64,000 bases of DNA. Source: Neomesorhizobium albiziae. Its GTDB lineage: Bacteria > Pseudomonadota > Alphaproteobacteria > Rhizobiales > Rhizobiaceae. The stretch is from assembly GCF_900114255.1 (NCBI RefSeq), contig NZ_FOSL01000006.1:208514-272513 (forward strand), read 5' to 3'. Of this stretch, positions 26,307 to 35,244 are shown piece after piece. Within the stretch, counting starts at the first letter, position 1. Every line of letters starts with the position of its first letter. Made by a program: the position numbers and the translations under genes. The notes under the pieces are model-generated. The model was not told the origin of the DNA, searched no databases, and worked only from the letters and a program-made list of their open reading frames with translations.

Positions 26307-27170
26307 ATGAGCGAAAAGCATGTCGATGAAGCGACCGGCGTCGAAACGACCGGCCACGAGTGGGATGGGATTAAGGAACTCAACAATCCCTTGCCGCGCT
26401 GGTGGGTCTGGACCTTCTACGCGACAATCGTCTGGGCGCTGGCATATACGGTCGCCTATCCGGCCTGGCCGTTGCTGACGACAGCGACCGGCGGCTTGCT
26501 GGGATACTCCAGTCGCGTGGAAATCAGGAACGAGTTGGCTGCGGCAGAAGCGGCGAAAGGCGACTATGTCGCGGCTGTGCAGTCGAAAACAGTCGAGGAA
26601 ATTCTGTCCAACGAGACACTGCGCCAGTTCGCGACGGCGGCAGGAGCGGCCGCGTTCAAGGTGAATTGCGTGCAGTGCCACGGTTCGGGTGCGCAAGGCT
26701 CGGCTGGATATCCGAACCTCAACGACGACGAATGGCTGTGGGGCGGCGACATCGTCCAGATCCAGCAAACGATATCGCATGGCATCCGCTTTACGGCTGA
26801 CAGGGACACGCGGATCTCCGAGATGCCGGTTTTCGCCGACATGCTCGAGGCACCGCAGATCGAACAGGCGGCAACCTTCGTAGCCTCGCTCGGCGGAGGC
26901 GAGGCCGATGCCGCAGTCGTCGAAGCGGGTCGCACCGTGTTCGCCGAGAACTGCGCTTCCTGCCATGGCGAGGACGGCAGAGGTAGCCGTGAGGTCGGCG
27001 CGCCCGACCTGACCGATGCGATATGGCTCTACGGTTCGAGTGCGGCCGACATCGCGCGTCAGATCCGCACCCCGAGGCACGGTGTCATGCCGGCGTGGAG
27101 CGCGCGCCTCGGCGATAGGACAGTCAAGGAACTCGCCGTCTATATCCATTCGCTTGGGGGTGGAGAGTAG
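26307..27170 (+). CDS. fixP: cbb3-type oxidase subunit III (di-haem cytochrome c)
   Basis: A 287-residue membrane-anchored cytochrome with two haem sites: VNCVQCHGSG near residue 125 and ENCASCHGED near residue 215. The N-terminal half has one membrane helix after the conserved ELNNPLPRWWVWTFY segment. It brings electrons from the bc1 complex to FixO and FixN. It is the last gene of fixNOQP. Confidence 0.96.
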   Translation: MSEKHVDEATGVETTGHEWDGIKELNNPLPRWWVWTFYATIVWALAYTVAYPAWPLLTTATGGLLGYSSRVEIRNELAAAEAAKGDYVAAVQSKTVEEILSNETLRQFATAAGAAAFKVNCVQCHGSGAQGSAGYPNLNDDEWLWGGDIVQIQQTISHGIRFTADRDTRISEMPVFADMLEAPQIEQAATFVASLGGGEADAAVVEAGRTVFAENCASCHGEDGRGSREVGAPDLTDAIWLYGSSAADIARQIRTPRHGVMPAWSARLGDRTVKELAVYIHSLGGGE

Positions 27171-27251
27171 GGCCCCTTCTCACACTTGCCGAGCCCGGAC
27201 CCGACTTCGGTCGGGTCCCCGTTTCGTCGGTCCGGTCTCGCGCCGTGCGGT

Positions 27252-27265
27252 TTGATCTGGGTCAA
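27252..27265 (+). promoter_or_regulatory. FNR/FixK box upstream of fixGHIS
   Basis: TTGAT-CTGG-GTCAA, one base from the consensus, in the gap between fixP and fixG and centred about 80 bases before the fixG start. It gives the assembly operon its own oxygen-controlled promoter. Confidence 0.85.
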
Positions 27266-27338
27266 CGCACGTCGGCACCGCTTCGGGTCAGGTCGGAGCT
27301 TGACGGGCAAGCCACGTGCGACGCCACGGGAAACAGAA

Positions 27339-28898
27339 ATGCTCCAGCGAATGGAAGTGGAAACACTGGACGCGAAACCGGTCAATTCGGCCAAGCAACG
27401 TCAGCCGCTCTATGCCGCCCGCAAGAAGGTGTTCCCGAAACGTGCGTCGGGAAGTTTTTGCCGGTTCAAATGGCTGATCATGGCCGTAACGCTCGGCATC
27501 TACTATCTCACCCCTTGGATCAGGTGGGATCGCGGACCTTATGCGCCCGACCAGGCCGTGCTTGTCGATATCGCCAACCGCCGCTTCTACTTTTTCTTCA
27601 TCGAAATTTGGCCGCAGGAATTCTTCTTTGTCGCCGGCCTTCTGGTCATGGCGGGCATCGGCCTGTTCCTGATCACGTCCACGGTCGGCCGCGCTTGGTG
27701 CGGCTATACATGTCCTCAAACGGTCTGGGTTGACCTTTTCCTGGTCGTGGAGCGTGCAGTGGAGGGCGAAAGGAACGCCCGGATCAAGCTCGACGGCGAG
27801 CCGTGGACGAAACGCAAGATTATGCTACGCGCCACCAAACATACGATCTGGCTTGCCATCGCCATCGCGACCGGCGGCGCCTGGATTTTCTATTTCGCGG
27901 ATGCGCCAACCCTATTGGTCGAGCTTTTCAAAGGCGAAGCCGCTCCCGCCGCCTACATGACCGTGGCGATCCTGACCTCCACGACCTATACATTCGGCGG
28001 TCACATGCGCGAGCAGGTCTGCACCTATATGTGCCCGTGGCCGCGCATCCAGGCGGCAATGCTCGACGAAAATTCACTGACCGTCACCTACAATGACTGG
28101 CGCGGCGAACCGCGCTCCCGGCACGCGAAGAAAGCCGCTGCAGGTGGCCAGAGCGTCGGCGACTGCGTCGACTGCAACGCTTGCGTCGCCGTTTGCCCAA
28201 TGGGCATCGACATCCGCGACGGCCAGCAGCTCGAATGCATCACCTGCGCGCTTTGCATAGACGCCTGCAATGGCGTGATGGACAAGCTAGGCAAGGAACG
28301 CGGGCTGATCTCCTATGCCACGCTGAGCGACTACAATGCCAACATGGCGTTCGCGACCGGCGGAGGCAGCCAGCCCATCACTCCGGCACTCGTGCGGGAC
28401 ACGGACGGGCGGTTGTCCAGCCGGATTGCCCATTTCCATCTCGGCAAGATTTTTCGGCCGCGCACCTTTGTCTATTTCGGCGTCTGGTCGCTCGTCGGGC
28501 TGGCGCTGCTCTACGCTCTGCTCAGCCGCGACCGGCTGGAAGTCAATGTCCTGCACGATCGCAACCCGCAATTCGTCGTTCTTGCGGACGGCTCCATTCG
28601 GAATGGATACACGGTCAAGCTCCTCAACATGATCCCCGAGCCCCGGACGATTTTCGTTACGCTTCAAGGGCTGCGAGGCGCAACCATGACGGTCACAGGC
28701 ATCGATCAACCAGAAGACCGTGCCTTCGCGATCAGCGTCGATCCGGATCGGTTGAAAACCCTGAAAATCTTTGTGCGGCAACCTGCAGAGTCCGTCGAGA
28801 CCGAGTCCCAGATCTTCAAGTTTATCGTCGAAGACAAGGCAAGCTACGAGGCGGACGAATACACGGCCACATTCAACGCGCTGGAGGTCAACAAATGA
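27339..28898 (+). CDS. fixG: Oxidase assembly iron-sulfur membrane protein
   Basis: A 519-residue protein with five or so membrane helices and two ferredoxin-like cysteine sets (CVDCNACVAVCPMGID and CITCALCIDACNG). FixG/CcoG reduces copper for the cbb3 oxidase. The conserved start LYAARKKVFPKRASG and the periplasmic C-terminal Ig-like domain are present. I chose the ATG at 27339, since the open frame upstream crosses the FNR box. The stop overlaps the fixH start (ATGA). Confidence 0.95.
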   Translation: MLQRMEVETLDAKPVNSAKQRQPLYAARKKVFPKRASGSFCRFKWLIMAVTLGIYYLTPWIRWDRGPYAPDQAVLVDIANRRFYFFFIEIWPQEFFFVAGLLVMAGIGLFLITSTVGRAWCGYTCPQTVWVDLFLVVERAVEGERNARIKLDGEPWTKRKIMLRATKHTIWLAIAIATGGAWIFYFADAPTLLVELFKGEAAPAAYMTVAILTSTTYTFGGHMREQVCTYMCPWPRIQAAMLDENSLTVTYNDWRGEPRSRHAKKAAAGGQSVGDCVDCNACVAVCPMGIDIRDGQQLECITCALCIDACNGVMDKLGKERGLISYATLSDYNANMAFATGGGSQPITPALVRDTDGRLSSRIAHFHLGKIFRPRTFVYFGVWSLVGLALLYALLSRDRLEVNVLHDRNPQFVVLADGSIRNGYTVKLLNMIPEPRTIFVTLQGLRGATMTVTGIDQPEDRAFAISVDPDRLKTLKIFVRQPAESVETESQIFKFIVEDKASYEADEYTATFNALEVNK

Positions 28899-29392
28899 AT
28901 TCGCAATCGGGCGCCTCGGGAAGGTTCACCGGCACGCATATGCTCGGCATAATGCTCGCTTTCTTCGGCGTGATCGTCGCGGTCAACCTGACCATGGCGA
29001 TGTTAGCCAGCACCAGCTGGACCGGCTTCGTGGTCCGCAACTCCTACGTGGCGAGCCAGGAATTCAATCGGAAGTCAGATGAAGCTCGAGCGCAGGCCGC
29101 GCTTGGCTGGACGAGCCGACTGTCGATCTCGGGCGGCGAAATCCGCTACAAGCTGATTGACGCAGGCGGGAAGGCCGTCGCCTTGCGCGGCGTCACCGCT
29201 CATTTCCGTCATCCTGCCTATGAGGCACAAGACCAGACTGTCGATCTTTCGCCCGCAACGAACGGTGAGTTCGCAGCGGCGCTAACGCTCCGCGAGGGCG
29301 CCTGGATTATGGAAATCGAGGCCGATGCCGGGATTGGCAACCCCCATCGGGATGTCCGCCGGATCATGGTCAGGGACGGAACGCTCCAATGA
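28895..29392 (+). CDS. fixH: Oxidase assembly protein FixH
   Basis: A 165-residue protein with one N-terminal membrane helix (MLGIMLAFFGVIVAVNLTMA) and a periplasmic domain of the FixH family (SYVASQEFNRK is typical). It is needed for cbb3 assembly, probably with FixI and FixS in copper delivery. It overlaps fixG and fixI by four bases at each end. Confidence 0.93.
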   Translation: MNSQSGASGRFTGTHMLGIMLAFFGVIVAVNLTMAMLASTSWTGFVVRNSYVASQEFNRKSDEARAQAALGWTSRLSISGGEIRYKLIDAGGKAVALRGVTAHFRHPAYEAQDQTVDLSPATNGEFAAALTLREGAWIMEIEADAGIGNPHRDVRRIMVRDGTLQ

Positions 29393-31677
29393 GTTGCTGT
29401 GCGCCTGGATCGGAGATGGCTCTGGAATTGGAACGGGCCGCCCATGCGGGATCGTCGGCGGAGGAACTGGAATTGTCGAGCCGTCCGCTTGGCAACGGTC
29501 TCCGGCAGATCGATCTGTCGGTTCCGTCTGTCCACTGCGGCGCCTGCATCCAAAGCATCGAGAGGGCTCTCTCCAGGCTGGACGGCGTCGACCACGCCAG
29601 GGTCAACCTCTCGACGAAGCGGGTCTCGGTACACTGGCGGGAGGGGAATGTGCCGCCGCTCGTCGAAACGCTGAACAGGCTGGGTTATGCCGCCCATCTT
29701 TTCGACGAAGGGGCAGAGGGGAGGGATAAGACGCTTTCCGAGCTAATCCGCGCCCTCGCAGTGGCGGGATTCGCGGCCGGAAACATCATGCTGCTTTCGG
29801 TTTCGGTGTGGTCGGGCGCGGACGGCGCGACGCGCGATCTTTTCCACCTGGTCTCCGCATTGATCGCGATCCCTGCGATGGTGTTTGCAGGTGGGATCTA
29901 TTTCAGGTCGGCTTGGAGCGCCCTTCGCTACGGCCGCATGAACATGGACGTGCCGATCGCGCTCGGTGTCTCGCTTGCCTTCGGCATGAGCCTTTACGAG
30001 ACGATCAATCATGGGGAGCACGCCTATTTCGACGCTGCGGTCTCCCTGCTCTTCTTTCTGTTGATTGGCCGCACGCTCGATCATGTCATGCGCGATCGGG
30101 CGCGGGCTGCCGTTGCGGGACTGGCCAAGCTCGCCCCGCGCGGCGCCGTGGTCGTGCGGGAGGACGAGTCCCGGGGCTATCTCTCCGTCGCCTCTATCGA
30201 ACCCGGCATGCGTCTCCTCATCGCCGCCGGCGAACGCGTGCCGGTGGATGGCCGTGTCACGTACGGCTCCTCCGATCTCGACTGTTCGCTGGTGAGCGGG
30301 GAGAGCGAGCCGCAGAGAGTGCAGCCGGGCGATACAGTACGCGCCGGTACGCTCAATCTTACCGGATCGCTCACCATCGAAGCGATCGCCGCGGCAAAGG
30401 ATTCCTTCTTCGCGGAGATGGTTCGGCTGATGGAGGCAGCCGAGGGCGGGCGCGCTCGCTATCGCCGCATAGCTGACCGCGCTTCTGCCCTGTACTCTCC
30501 TGTCGTGCACCTGACCGCGTTGCTCACCTTTATCGGCTGGATGGTCGCGTCCGGCGACTGGCACCGGGCGATCACCATTGCGATTGCGGTGCTCATCATC
30601 ACCTGCCCCTGCGCACTTGGACTTGCAGTACCCATCGTGCAGGTTGTCGCTGCAAGGCGACTCTTTGAAAACGGCATCATGGTCAAGGACGGATCGGCCA
30701 TGGAACGGCTGGCCGAAATCGACACAGTCGTCTTCGACAAGACAGGTACACTGACGGTGGGGCGGCCCGTGCTTTCGAATGCCGGCGACCTCAATCGGGA
30801 TACACTGGCTCTGGCCTCGGCGATCGCCTGGCACTCGCGGCATCCCCTGTCGCGCGCCATCGCGGACGCCTATCCGCAAAGCGCCCAACCGCACGCTTTG
30901 ATTGAAACGGTTGCCGAACGCCCGGGATACGGAATCGAGGCGAGCAAAGGCGGCAAAGTCTACAGACTTGGCCGTGCCGACTGGGCGATCAGCGCCACGG
31001 CCAACAACGACGGCATCTTGAGTTCCGGCACCGTGCTGGCGGAGAACGGATGCTTGCTTGCATCTTTCCAATTTGAGGATCGGATCCGCGATGGCGCCCG
31101 TCCGGCGATTTCGGAACTGAAGGAACAAGGCCTGGCAGTGGAGATGCTCTCCGGCGACAGGACCGAAACAGCCCGAACGGTTTCGGAAGCACTTGCCGTC
31201 GAGCATTTCGAGGCCGAGGCGCTCCCGCGCGACAAGGCCGCGAGGCTGTCCGGCCTCAGCGAGCATGGCTGCAAGGCGCTGATGGTTGGCGACGGGCTGA
31301 ACGATGCGCCGGCGCTTGCCGCCGCGTATGTCTCCATGGCGCCGGCGACCGCCGCCGATGTCGGCCGAAATGCCGCCGATTTCGTCTTTCTCCGTGAGAC
31401 CCTCACGGCGGTGCCGTTTGCTGTCGAAATTTCCCGGAAGGCCGACCGGTTGTTCCGGCAGAATTTCGCCCTGGCGATCGGTTACAACGCAATCGCCGTT
31501 CCGATTGCGATCCTTGGATATGTCACTCCTCTTATCGCGGCCGTCGCCATGTCGCTCTCGTCGATCCTGGTAATCGGCAATGCGATGCGGCTGGGAGGTG
31601 AGGAGAGGCGGCCTTATTCAGGCGCTCGACCTGTCGGCGAACGTATGGCTCCTTGGGATATGATGGCAGACTCATGA
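29389..31677 (+). CDS. fixI: Copper-exporting P-type ATPase for oxidase assembly
   Basis: A 762-residue P1B-type ATPase. An N-terminal metal-binding domain carries VPSVHCGACIQSIE. Then come eight or so membrane helices with the copper motif TCPCALGLAVP, the phosphorylation site FDKTGTLTVG, HPLSRAIADA, and the hinge GDGLNDAPALA. It moves copper to the periplasm for the FixN active site. It overlaps fixS by ATGA. Confidence 0.95.
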   Translation: MSCCAPGSEMALELERAAHAGSSAEELELSSRPLGNGLRQIDLSVPSVHCGACIQSIERALSRLDGVDHARVNLSTKRVSVHWREGNVPPLVETLNRLGYAAHLFDEGAEGRDKTLSELIRALAVAGFAAGNIMLLSVSVWSGADGATRDLFHLVSALIAIPAMVFAGGIYFRSAWSALRYGRMNMDVPIALGVSLAFGMSLYETINHGEHAYFDAAVSLLFFLLIGRTLDHVMRDRARAAVAGLAKLAPRGAVVVREDESRGYLSVASIEPGMRLLIAAGERVPVDGRVTYGSSDLDCSLVSGESEPQRVQPGDTVRAGTLNLTGSLTIEAIAAAKDSFFAEMVRLMEAAEGGRARYRRIADRASALYSPVVHLTALLTFIGWMVASGDWHRAITIAIAVLIITCPCALGLAVPIVQVVAARRLFENGIMVKDGSAMERLAEIDTVVFDKTGTLTVGRPVLSNAGDLNRDTLALASAIAWHSRHPLSRAIADAYPQSAQPHALIETVAERPGYGIEASKGGKVYRLGRADWAISATANNDGILSSGTVLAENGCLLASFQFEDRIRDGARPAISELKEQGLAVEMLSGDRTETARTVSEALAVEHFEAEALPRDKAARLSGLSEHGCKALMVGDGLNDAPALAAAYVSMAPATAADVGRNAADFVFLRETLTAVPFAVEISRKADRLFRQNFALAIGYNAIAVPIAILGYVTPLIAAVAMSLSSILVIGNAMRLGGEERRPYSGARPVGERMAPWDMMADS

Positions 31678-31850
31678 CCACGCTCGTCTACCTCATTCCC
31701 GTCGCGCTGTTCCTTGGCGGTCTTGGCTTGACCGCCTTCATATGGGCGCTCAGAAGCGGCCAGTATGACGATCTCGACGGCGCGGCCGAACGGGTTCTTT
31801 TCGACCCGATGGAAAACATGAACGGTCCCGAGCGGCGAACGGGATCGTAA
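31674..31850 (+). CDS. fixS: Oxidase maturation protein FixS
   Basis: A 58-residue protein with one membrane helix (LVYLIPVALFLGGLGLTAF) followed by WALRSGQYDDLDGAAERVLF, the usual FixS/CcoS sequence. It is required to put haem and copper in the cbb3 oxidase. It closes fixGHIS. Confidence 0.94.
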   Translation: MTTLVYLIPVALFLGGLGLTAFIWALRSGQYDDLDGAAERVLFDPMENMNGPERRTGS

Positions 31851-32059
31851 GGGGAGGCACGACTGAACTATCGCGGCAAACCGCTCAAGGACGTTACAAG
31901 TCGTCGGAACGGCCAGTCGATCGGACGACTCAGCGGATGTAGATGGTCAGCCGGGAGCGAAGTTTGCCGCAAGGACCATGCGCACGCGTTCCGGCAGGCT
32001 TGCGGTCGGTCAACTGGTTTAACCTGTTCTCAATTGCGGTAACATGGCTGCATAAGCAG

Positions 32060-32177
32060 GCTTCGCCACAAGTCGTTCGGCAGCACGTTTCATCGCGTCA
32101 ATCAGCACTTCATCCTCGAAGGGCTTTTCAATGAAATCCAAGGCACCGGCCTTCATGGCTTGCACGGCCAGCTTGGG
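32060..32177 (-). pseudogene. fixJ response-regulator fragment
   Basis: A minus-strand frame holds PKLAVQAMKAGALDFIEKPF followed by EDEVLIDAMKRAAERLV, the end of a FixJ receiver domain (the Lys of the EKPFED motif is kept). The beginning of the receiver and the whole DNA-binding domain are missing. It overlaps the next relic on the other strand, so this is a junction of broken pieces. Confidence 0.75.
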
Positions 32178-32358
32178 CATCCGCCCCCAGAGCGTCGAGG
32201 CGCTCGAAAAATTCGAAGCCAACGGGTCCATCAAACTGGATACGCTGCGCCGCGCCGCCGAAGCACTCGACTGTACGCTGGTCTACGCCCTCGTACCGAA
32301 CACCTCGCTCGAAGCGATGGTGTGCGACCGCGATAGTCACGATCAGTCCTCAGCGTAG
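32167..32358 (+). pseudogene. Mobile mystery protein A-like fragment
   Basis: The frame TASLGIRPQSVEALEKFEAN, then KLDTLRRAAEALDCTLVYAL and VPNTSLEAMV, is the helix-turn-helix part of mobile mystery protein A, an XRE-like protein found on mobile DNA. Its N-terminus is replaced by the fixJ piece, so only a fragment remains. Confidence 0.65.
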
Positions 32359-32400
32359 GTGCATGGAAGCTCCCGCGTTGAGGCAAATTTGGTTCGAGGG

Positions 32401-32505
32401 TCGACCCAACGCTTCTTCAAACGACACGGCATCACGCCCAAAAAGGCCGCGCACGCCTCGGAACAGAACCGTTCCGCCGTCTTGAAACGTCTTGGAGGCG
32501 AATGA
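32401..32505 (+). pseudogene. IS630-family transposase fragment
   Basis: Thirty-four residues (STQRFFKRHGITPKKAAHAS, then EQNRSAVLKR) match the linker region of IS630-type transposases. Both ends are missing. It shows that the stretch between fixS and the nod box is built of transposon debris. Confidence 0.6.
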
Positions 32506-32589
32506 TCGTCTCCCGACGGATCGCGAACTTTATGGCGATGGCCGAAACGCTATACCGCCTGCCTCCAGCTTGCGGTTGACGGCGTAATA

Positions 32590-32638
32590 TATCCATCCTG
32601 TAGATGCGCTTTATCAAAACAATCGATTTTACGAAGAA
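32590..32638 (+). promoter_or_regulatory. nod box (NodD-binding promoter element) before the sugar genes
   Basis: The site has the conserved parts of a nod box in order and spacing: TATCCATCCTGTAGATG, then ATCAAAACAATCGATTTTAC. It is close to the consensus ATCNAAACAATCRATTTTACC, better in its right half than the nodA and nodF boxes. It ends 70 bases before the start codon of the dehydratase gene and points toward it. NodD with a plant flavonoid should activate this promoter. Confidence 0.88.
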
Positions 32639-32707
32639 TGACTGGCATGAAAAAGGTTGCTCTCTCTATGCGCAATTGGAGCATGGAGCCTGAGAAGGTT
32701 GCACTCG

Positions 32708-33859
32708 ATGAACTTGAAACTGTCCGACCTCGGCCGAAAAGATAGTTTACCCCCAACCCGGCATACCGTCCGCCGTTTTTACGAAGAGTCAGTGATCGCA
32801 GTGACTGGAGGAGTCGGTAGTGTTGGTGCCGAACTCGTGGCCCAACTTTTGGAGATGGATGTTTCCGAAGTAAGAGTGTTGGACAATAACGAGTCCGCAC
32901 TATTTGAAGCCGAACAAAAGTATGTGGACGAACCGCGGTTCAAGGCCTTTCAAGGTGACATCACCAATGAATGGGAAACCCTCAGAGCTTTTTCGGGTGT
33001 CGATTATGTATTTCACGCTGCGGCGCTGAAGCATGTTCCCTCTTGTGAAAGAAATCCATTTAGCGCAGTCGATACAAACATTAATGGAATAAAGTCGATA
33101 ATTCGGGCGTCACAAAGCAATCACGTGAAAAAGGTGCTTTTTACGTCGTCTGACAAAGCGGTAAGCCCGACCAACGTGATGGGGGCTTCGAAACTGATGG
33201 GTGAGCGCCTCTTTGTTGCCGCCAACCATATGTCTGTTGGACCCGACAATGGGACTGTGTTTGCTAGCACACGTTTTGGGAACGTCGCCGGCTCTCGAGG
33301 CTCCGTAGTTCCTCTTTTTTGTAAGCAGTTGCAGCGTGGAGGTCCGCTCACACTGACTGATGAACGGATGACCCGATTCATTATGAGCTTGAGAGAAGCC
33401 ACTGAACTGGTGATCAAAAGCATGGTCTATGCGCAAGGTGGAGACACATTCATAACAAAAATGCCATCCTTGCGAGTTGCTGACCTAACGCAAGTTCTTA
33501 TCGATGTATTGGGACCTATATATGGGTATGCCCCAAGTGAGATCGAAACACGAATCGTTGGTGCTCGGCCGGGTGAAAAGCTTTGGGAAGAGCTAAGCAC
33601 AGACGAAGAAAGTCGCAGAATTTTGGAGGGCCAGCGCTACTTATGTGTTCTACCAGCTGCTAACATCATGCAGCCAGATATTGAAGACAGGTACAAAGAA
33701 TTAGGACTGAAGAGGGCCGTTCGTGTCTACAATAGCCACACTGAGCCCAAAATGTCTTATGATGAAATTCTGGATTTCCTTATGATCGATGGCGTTTTGC
33801 CTACCGAAGTGCGGGCCTTAATATCAAAAATGCGACGCGCCCAGAGCGAGGCCGCGTGA
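32708..33859 (+). CDS. CapD/WbpM-type nucleotide-sugar 4,6-dehydratase
   Basis: A 383-residue extended short-chain dehydrogenase of the polysaccharide-biosynthesis (PF02719) type, acting on UDP-N-acetylhexosamines. The NAD loop is AVTGGVGSVGAELVAQ near residue 33. The active-site block is FTSSDKAVSPTNVMGASKLM near residue 145, where a Met stands in place of the usual Tyr, as in the long membrane-bound WbpM/CapD enzymes (a Ser-Met-Lys set). STRFGNVAGSRGSVVPLF and GARPGEKLWEEL are also typical. It lacks the membrane part of WbpM. It lies directly after a nod box and overlaps the next gene (GTGA). Base composition is lower in G+C than the neighbours, which suggests separate acquisition. Confidence 0.85.
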   Translation: MNLKLSDLGRKDSLPPTRHTVRRFYEESVIAVTGGVGSVGAELVAQLLEMDVSEVRVLDNNESALFEAEQKYVDEPRFKAFQGDITNEWETLRAFSGVDYVFHAAALKHVPSCERNPFSAVDTNINGIKSIIRASQSNHVKKVLFTSSDKAVSPTNVMGASKLMGERLFVAANHMSVGPDNGTVFASTRFGNVAGSRGSVVPLFCKQLQRGGPLTLTDERMTRFIMSLREATELVIKSMVYAQGGDTFITKMPSLRVADLTQVLIDVLGPIYGYAPSEIETRIVGARPGEKLWEELSTDEESRRILEGQRYLCVLPAANIMQPDIEDRYKELGLKRAVRVYNSHTEPKMSYDEILDFLMIDGVLPTEVRALISKMRRAQSEAA

Positions 33860-35031
33860 GGATTCTCGTTCTAGGCGGAGACGGTTACCTTGGGTGGCCA
33901 ACGGCAATGCACTTATCAAAGCACGGCCATGAAGTGATAGTCGCAGACAACTATCTGAGGCGCTACTTGAGTCGCGAAGAGGATTCGGAGCCCTTATTTG
34001 ATGTTCCAAATCTGCATCAGCGAGCGCAGCTTTGGAAGGCAAAAAGCGGCAGAGAAATCAGCGTTGCCATCGGGGACCTGTGCGACTGGGACTTTGTCGC
34101 CGAACTGTTTTGTGCCCATTTACCGCAAGCACTGATCCACTATGCTGAACAACCATCAGCCCCCTATTCAATGAAAAATCGCAAGACGGCCACGCTGACG
34201 TTTCAGAACAATCTGACGGCCACGTTCAATATCGTTCAGGCAGTTCACGAATTCGCCCCTGACTGCCACATCGTCAAGCTTGGCACTATGGGTGAATATG
34301 GCACTCCCAATATCGATATTGAAGAGGGCTGGCTTGAGGTGGAACATAAGGGCCGTAGCCAAAAATTCTTATTCCCTCGGGCTGCCGGAAGCCTCTACCA
34401 TACCACCAAAGTTCTGGATACAGATCTTCTTTGGTTTTATGTTCGGACATGGGGACTGAGAGTTACTGATCTCATGCAAGGTCCGGTATACGGTCTGGAG
34501 ACTTATGAAAACTCCGGGAATGAGGAACTGTATCCGTTTCTTAACTACGACGAACTATGGGGCACGGTAATCAATCGTTTTATGGTTCAGGCTGTGGCCG
34601 GTTATCCGCTGACCGTTTACGGGAAAGGCGGGCAAACACGTGGATATTTGAACATCAAAGACACATTGCAATGCTTGCGTCTTTCTATCGAAAATCCTGC
34701 CAATCCGGGTGAACTTCGTATTTTTAACCAACTTGTGGAAACGTTCTCAGTGAATCAACTGGCGGAGATGGTGCAACAATCGGGCAGCCGTATTGGGTTG
34801 GATGTACAGGTAAATAGCCTCCCAAACCCGAGGACGGAGTTGGAGGAACATTATTATAATCCCACGCACACCGGCCTTATCGAGTTGGGACTGAAACCAC
34901 ACTTTCTGACGAATGACGTGATGGATGAGATGATGCGCCTCATTTTGAAATACAAAGAGCGAATTCGAACAAATTGCATCTTCCGCGGCGTGAGTTGGGA
35001 CAGCAATGATCAGATCCCTACAGCAGCATGA
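33856..35031 (+). CDS. SQD1-like nucleotide-sugar enzyme (UDP-sulfoquinovose synthase family)
   Basis: A 391-residue SDR closely following the SQD1/SqdB pattern. It has GGDGYLGWPTAMHLSKHGHE at the N-terminus for NAD, the TMGEYGTPNIDIEEG block that holds the catalytic Thr, SLYHTTKVLDTD with the Tyr-x3-Lys pair, and RVTDLMQGPVYG. SQD1 proteins make UDP-sulfoquinovose from UDP-glucose and sulfite for the lipid SQDG. Here the gene follows a dehydratase in a nod-box operon, with its GTG start inside that gene's stop, so a role in Nod-factor or surface-polysaccharide sugar is more likely than lipid synthesis. No glycosyltransferase follows. The substrate is unproven. Confidence 0.82.
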   Translation: MRILVLGGDGYLGWPTAMHLSKHGHEVIVADNYLRRYLSREEDSEPLFDVPNLHQRAQLWKAKSGREISVAIGDLCDWDFVAELFCAHLPQALIHYAEQPSAPYSMKNRKTATLTFQNNLTATFNIVQAVHEFAPDCHIVKLGTMGEYGTPNIDIEEGWLEVEHKGRSQKFLFPRAAGSLYHTTKVLDTDLLWFYVRTWGLRVTDLMQGPVYGLETYENSGNEELYPFLNYDELWGTVINRFMVQAVAGYPLTVYGKGGQTRGYLNIKDTLQCLRLSIENPANPGELRIFNQLVETFSVNQLAEMVQQSGSRIGLDVQVNSLPNPRTELEEHYYNPTHTGLIELGLKPHFLTNDVMDEMMRLILKYKERIRTNCIFRGVSWDSNDQIPTAA

Positions 35032-35118
35032 ACCGCACCGGGTTTGCCGGAGGCTCCAAACCTTGAGAAGGTGGAGCCATCATGAGCAACACGACGAACA
35101 GGTTTTCTCCAGCCGCAA
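35032..35118 (+). mobile_element. IS3-family left-end fragment
   Basis: After the SQD1-like stop, the sequence ACCGGGTTTGCCGGAGGC and a short leader run into an ORF start reading MSNTTNRFSPA, the beginning of an IS3-type orfA. The match ends at about 35115, where IS66 sequence on the other strand begins. Only this end remains. Confidence 0.5.
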
Positions 35119-35244
35119 GGTCTGGATCAATTGGTCATGCGCCTGCAATGTCGCCGACATCTTCGCATTTTCCGCCTGCAAGGCGGCAATCATTGTCTTC
35201 AGGAAGGCCGGATCGTCGGGAAGATTTTGGGTCGCGTTCGACAT
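35080..35244 (-). pseudogene. IS66 TnpC N-terminal fragment
   Basis: Minus-strand frame: MSNATQNLPDDPAFLKTMIA, then ALQAENAKMSATLQAHDQLI and QTLRLEK. This is the leucine-zipper start of an IS66 TnpC. It breaks off after about 45 residues where the IS3 piece begins, so the main transposase is gone. Confidence 0.75.

Noticed and set aside
29743..31266. A minus-strand frame of 507 codons.
   Set aside because: It is antisense to fixI, whose motifs are all in the plus-strand frame.
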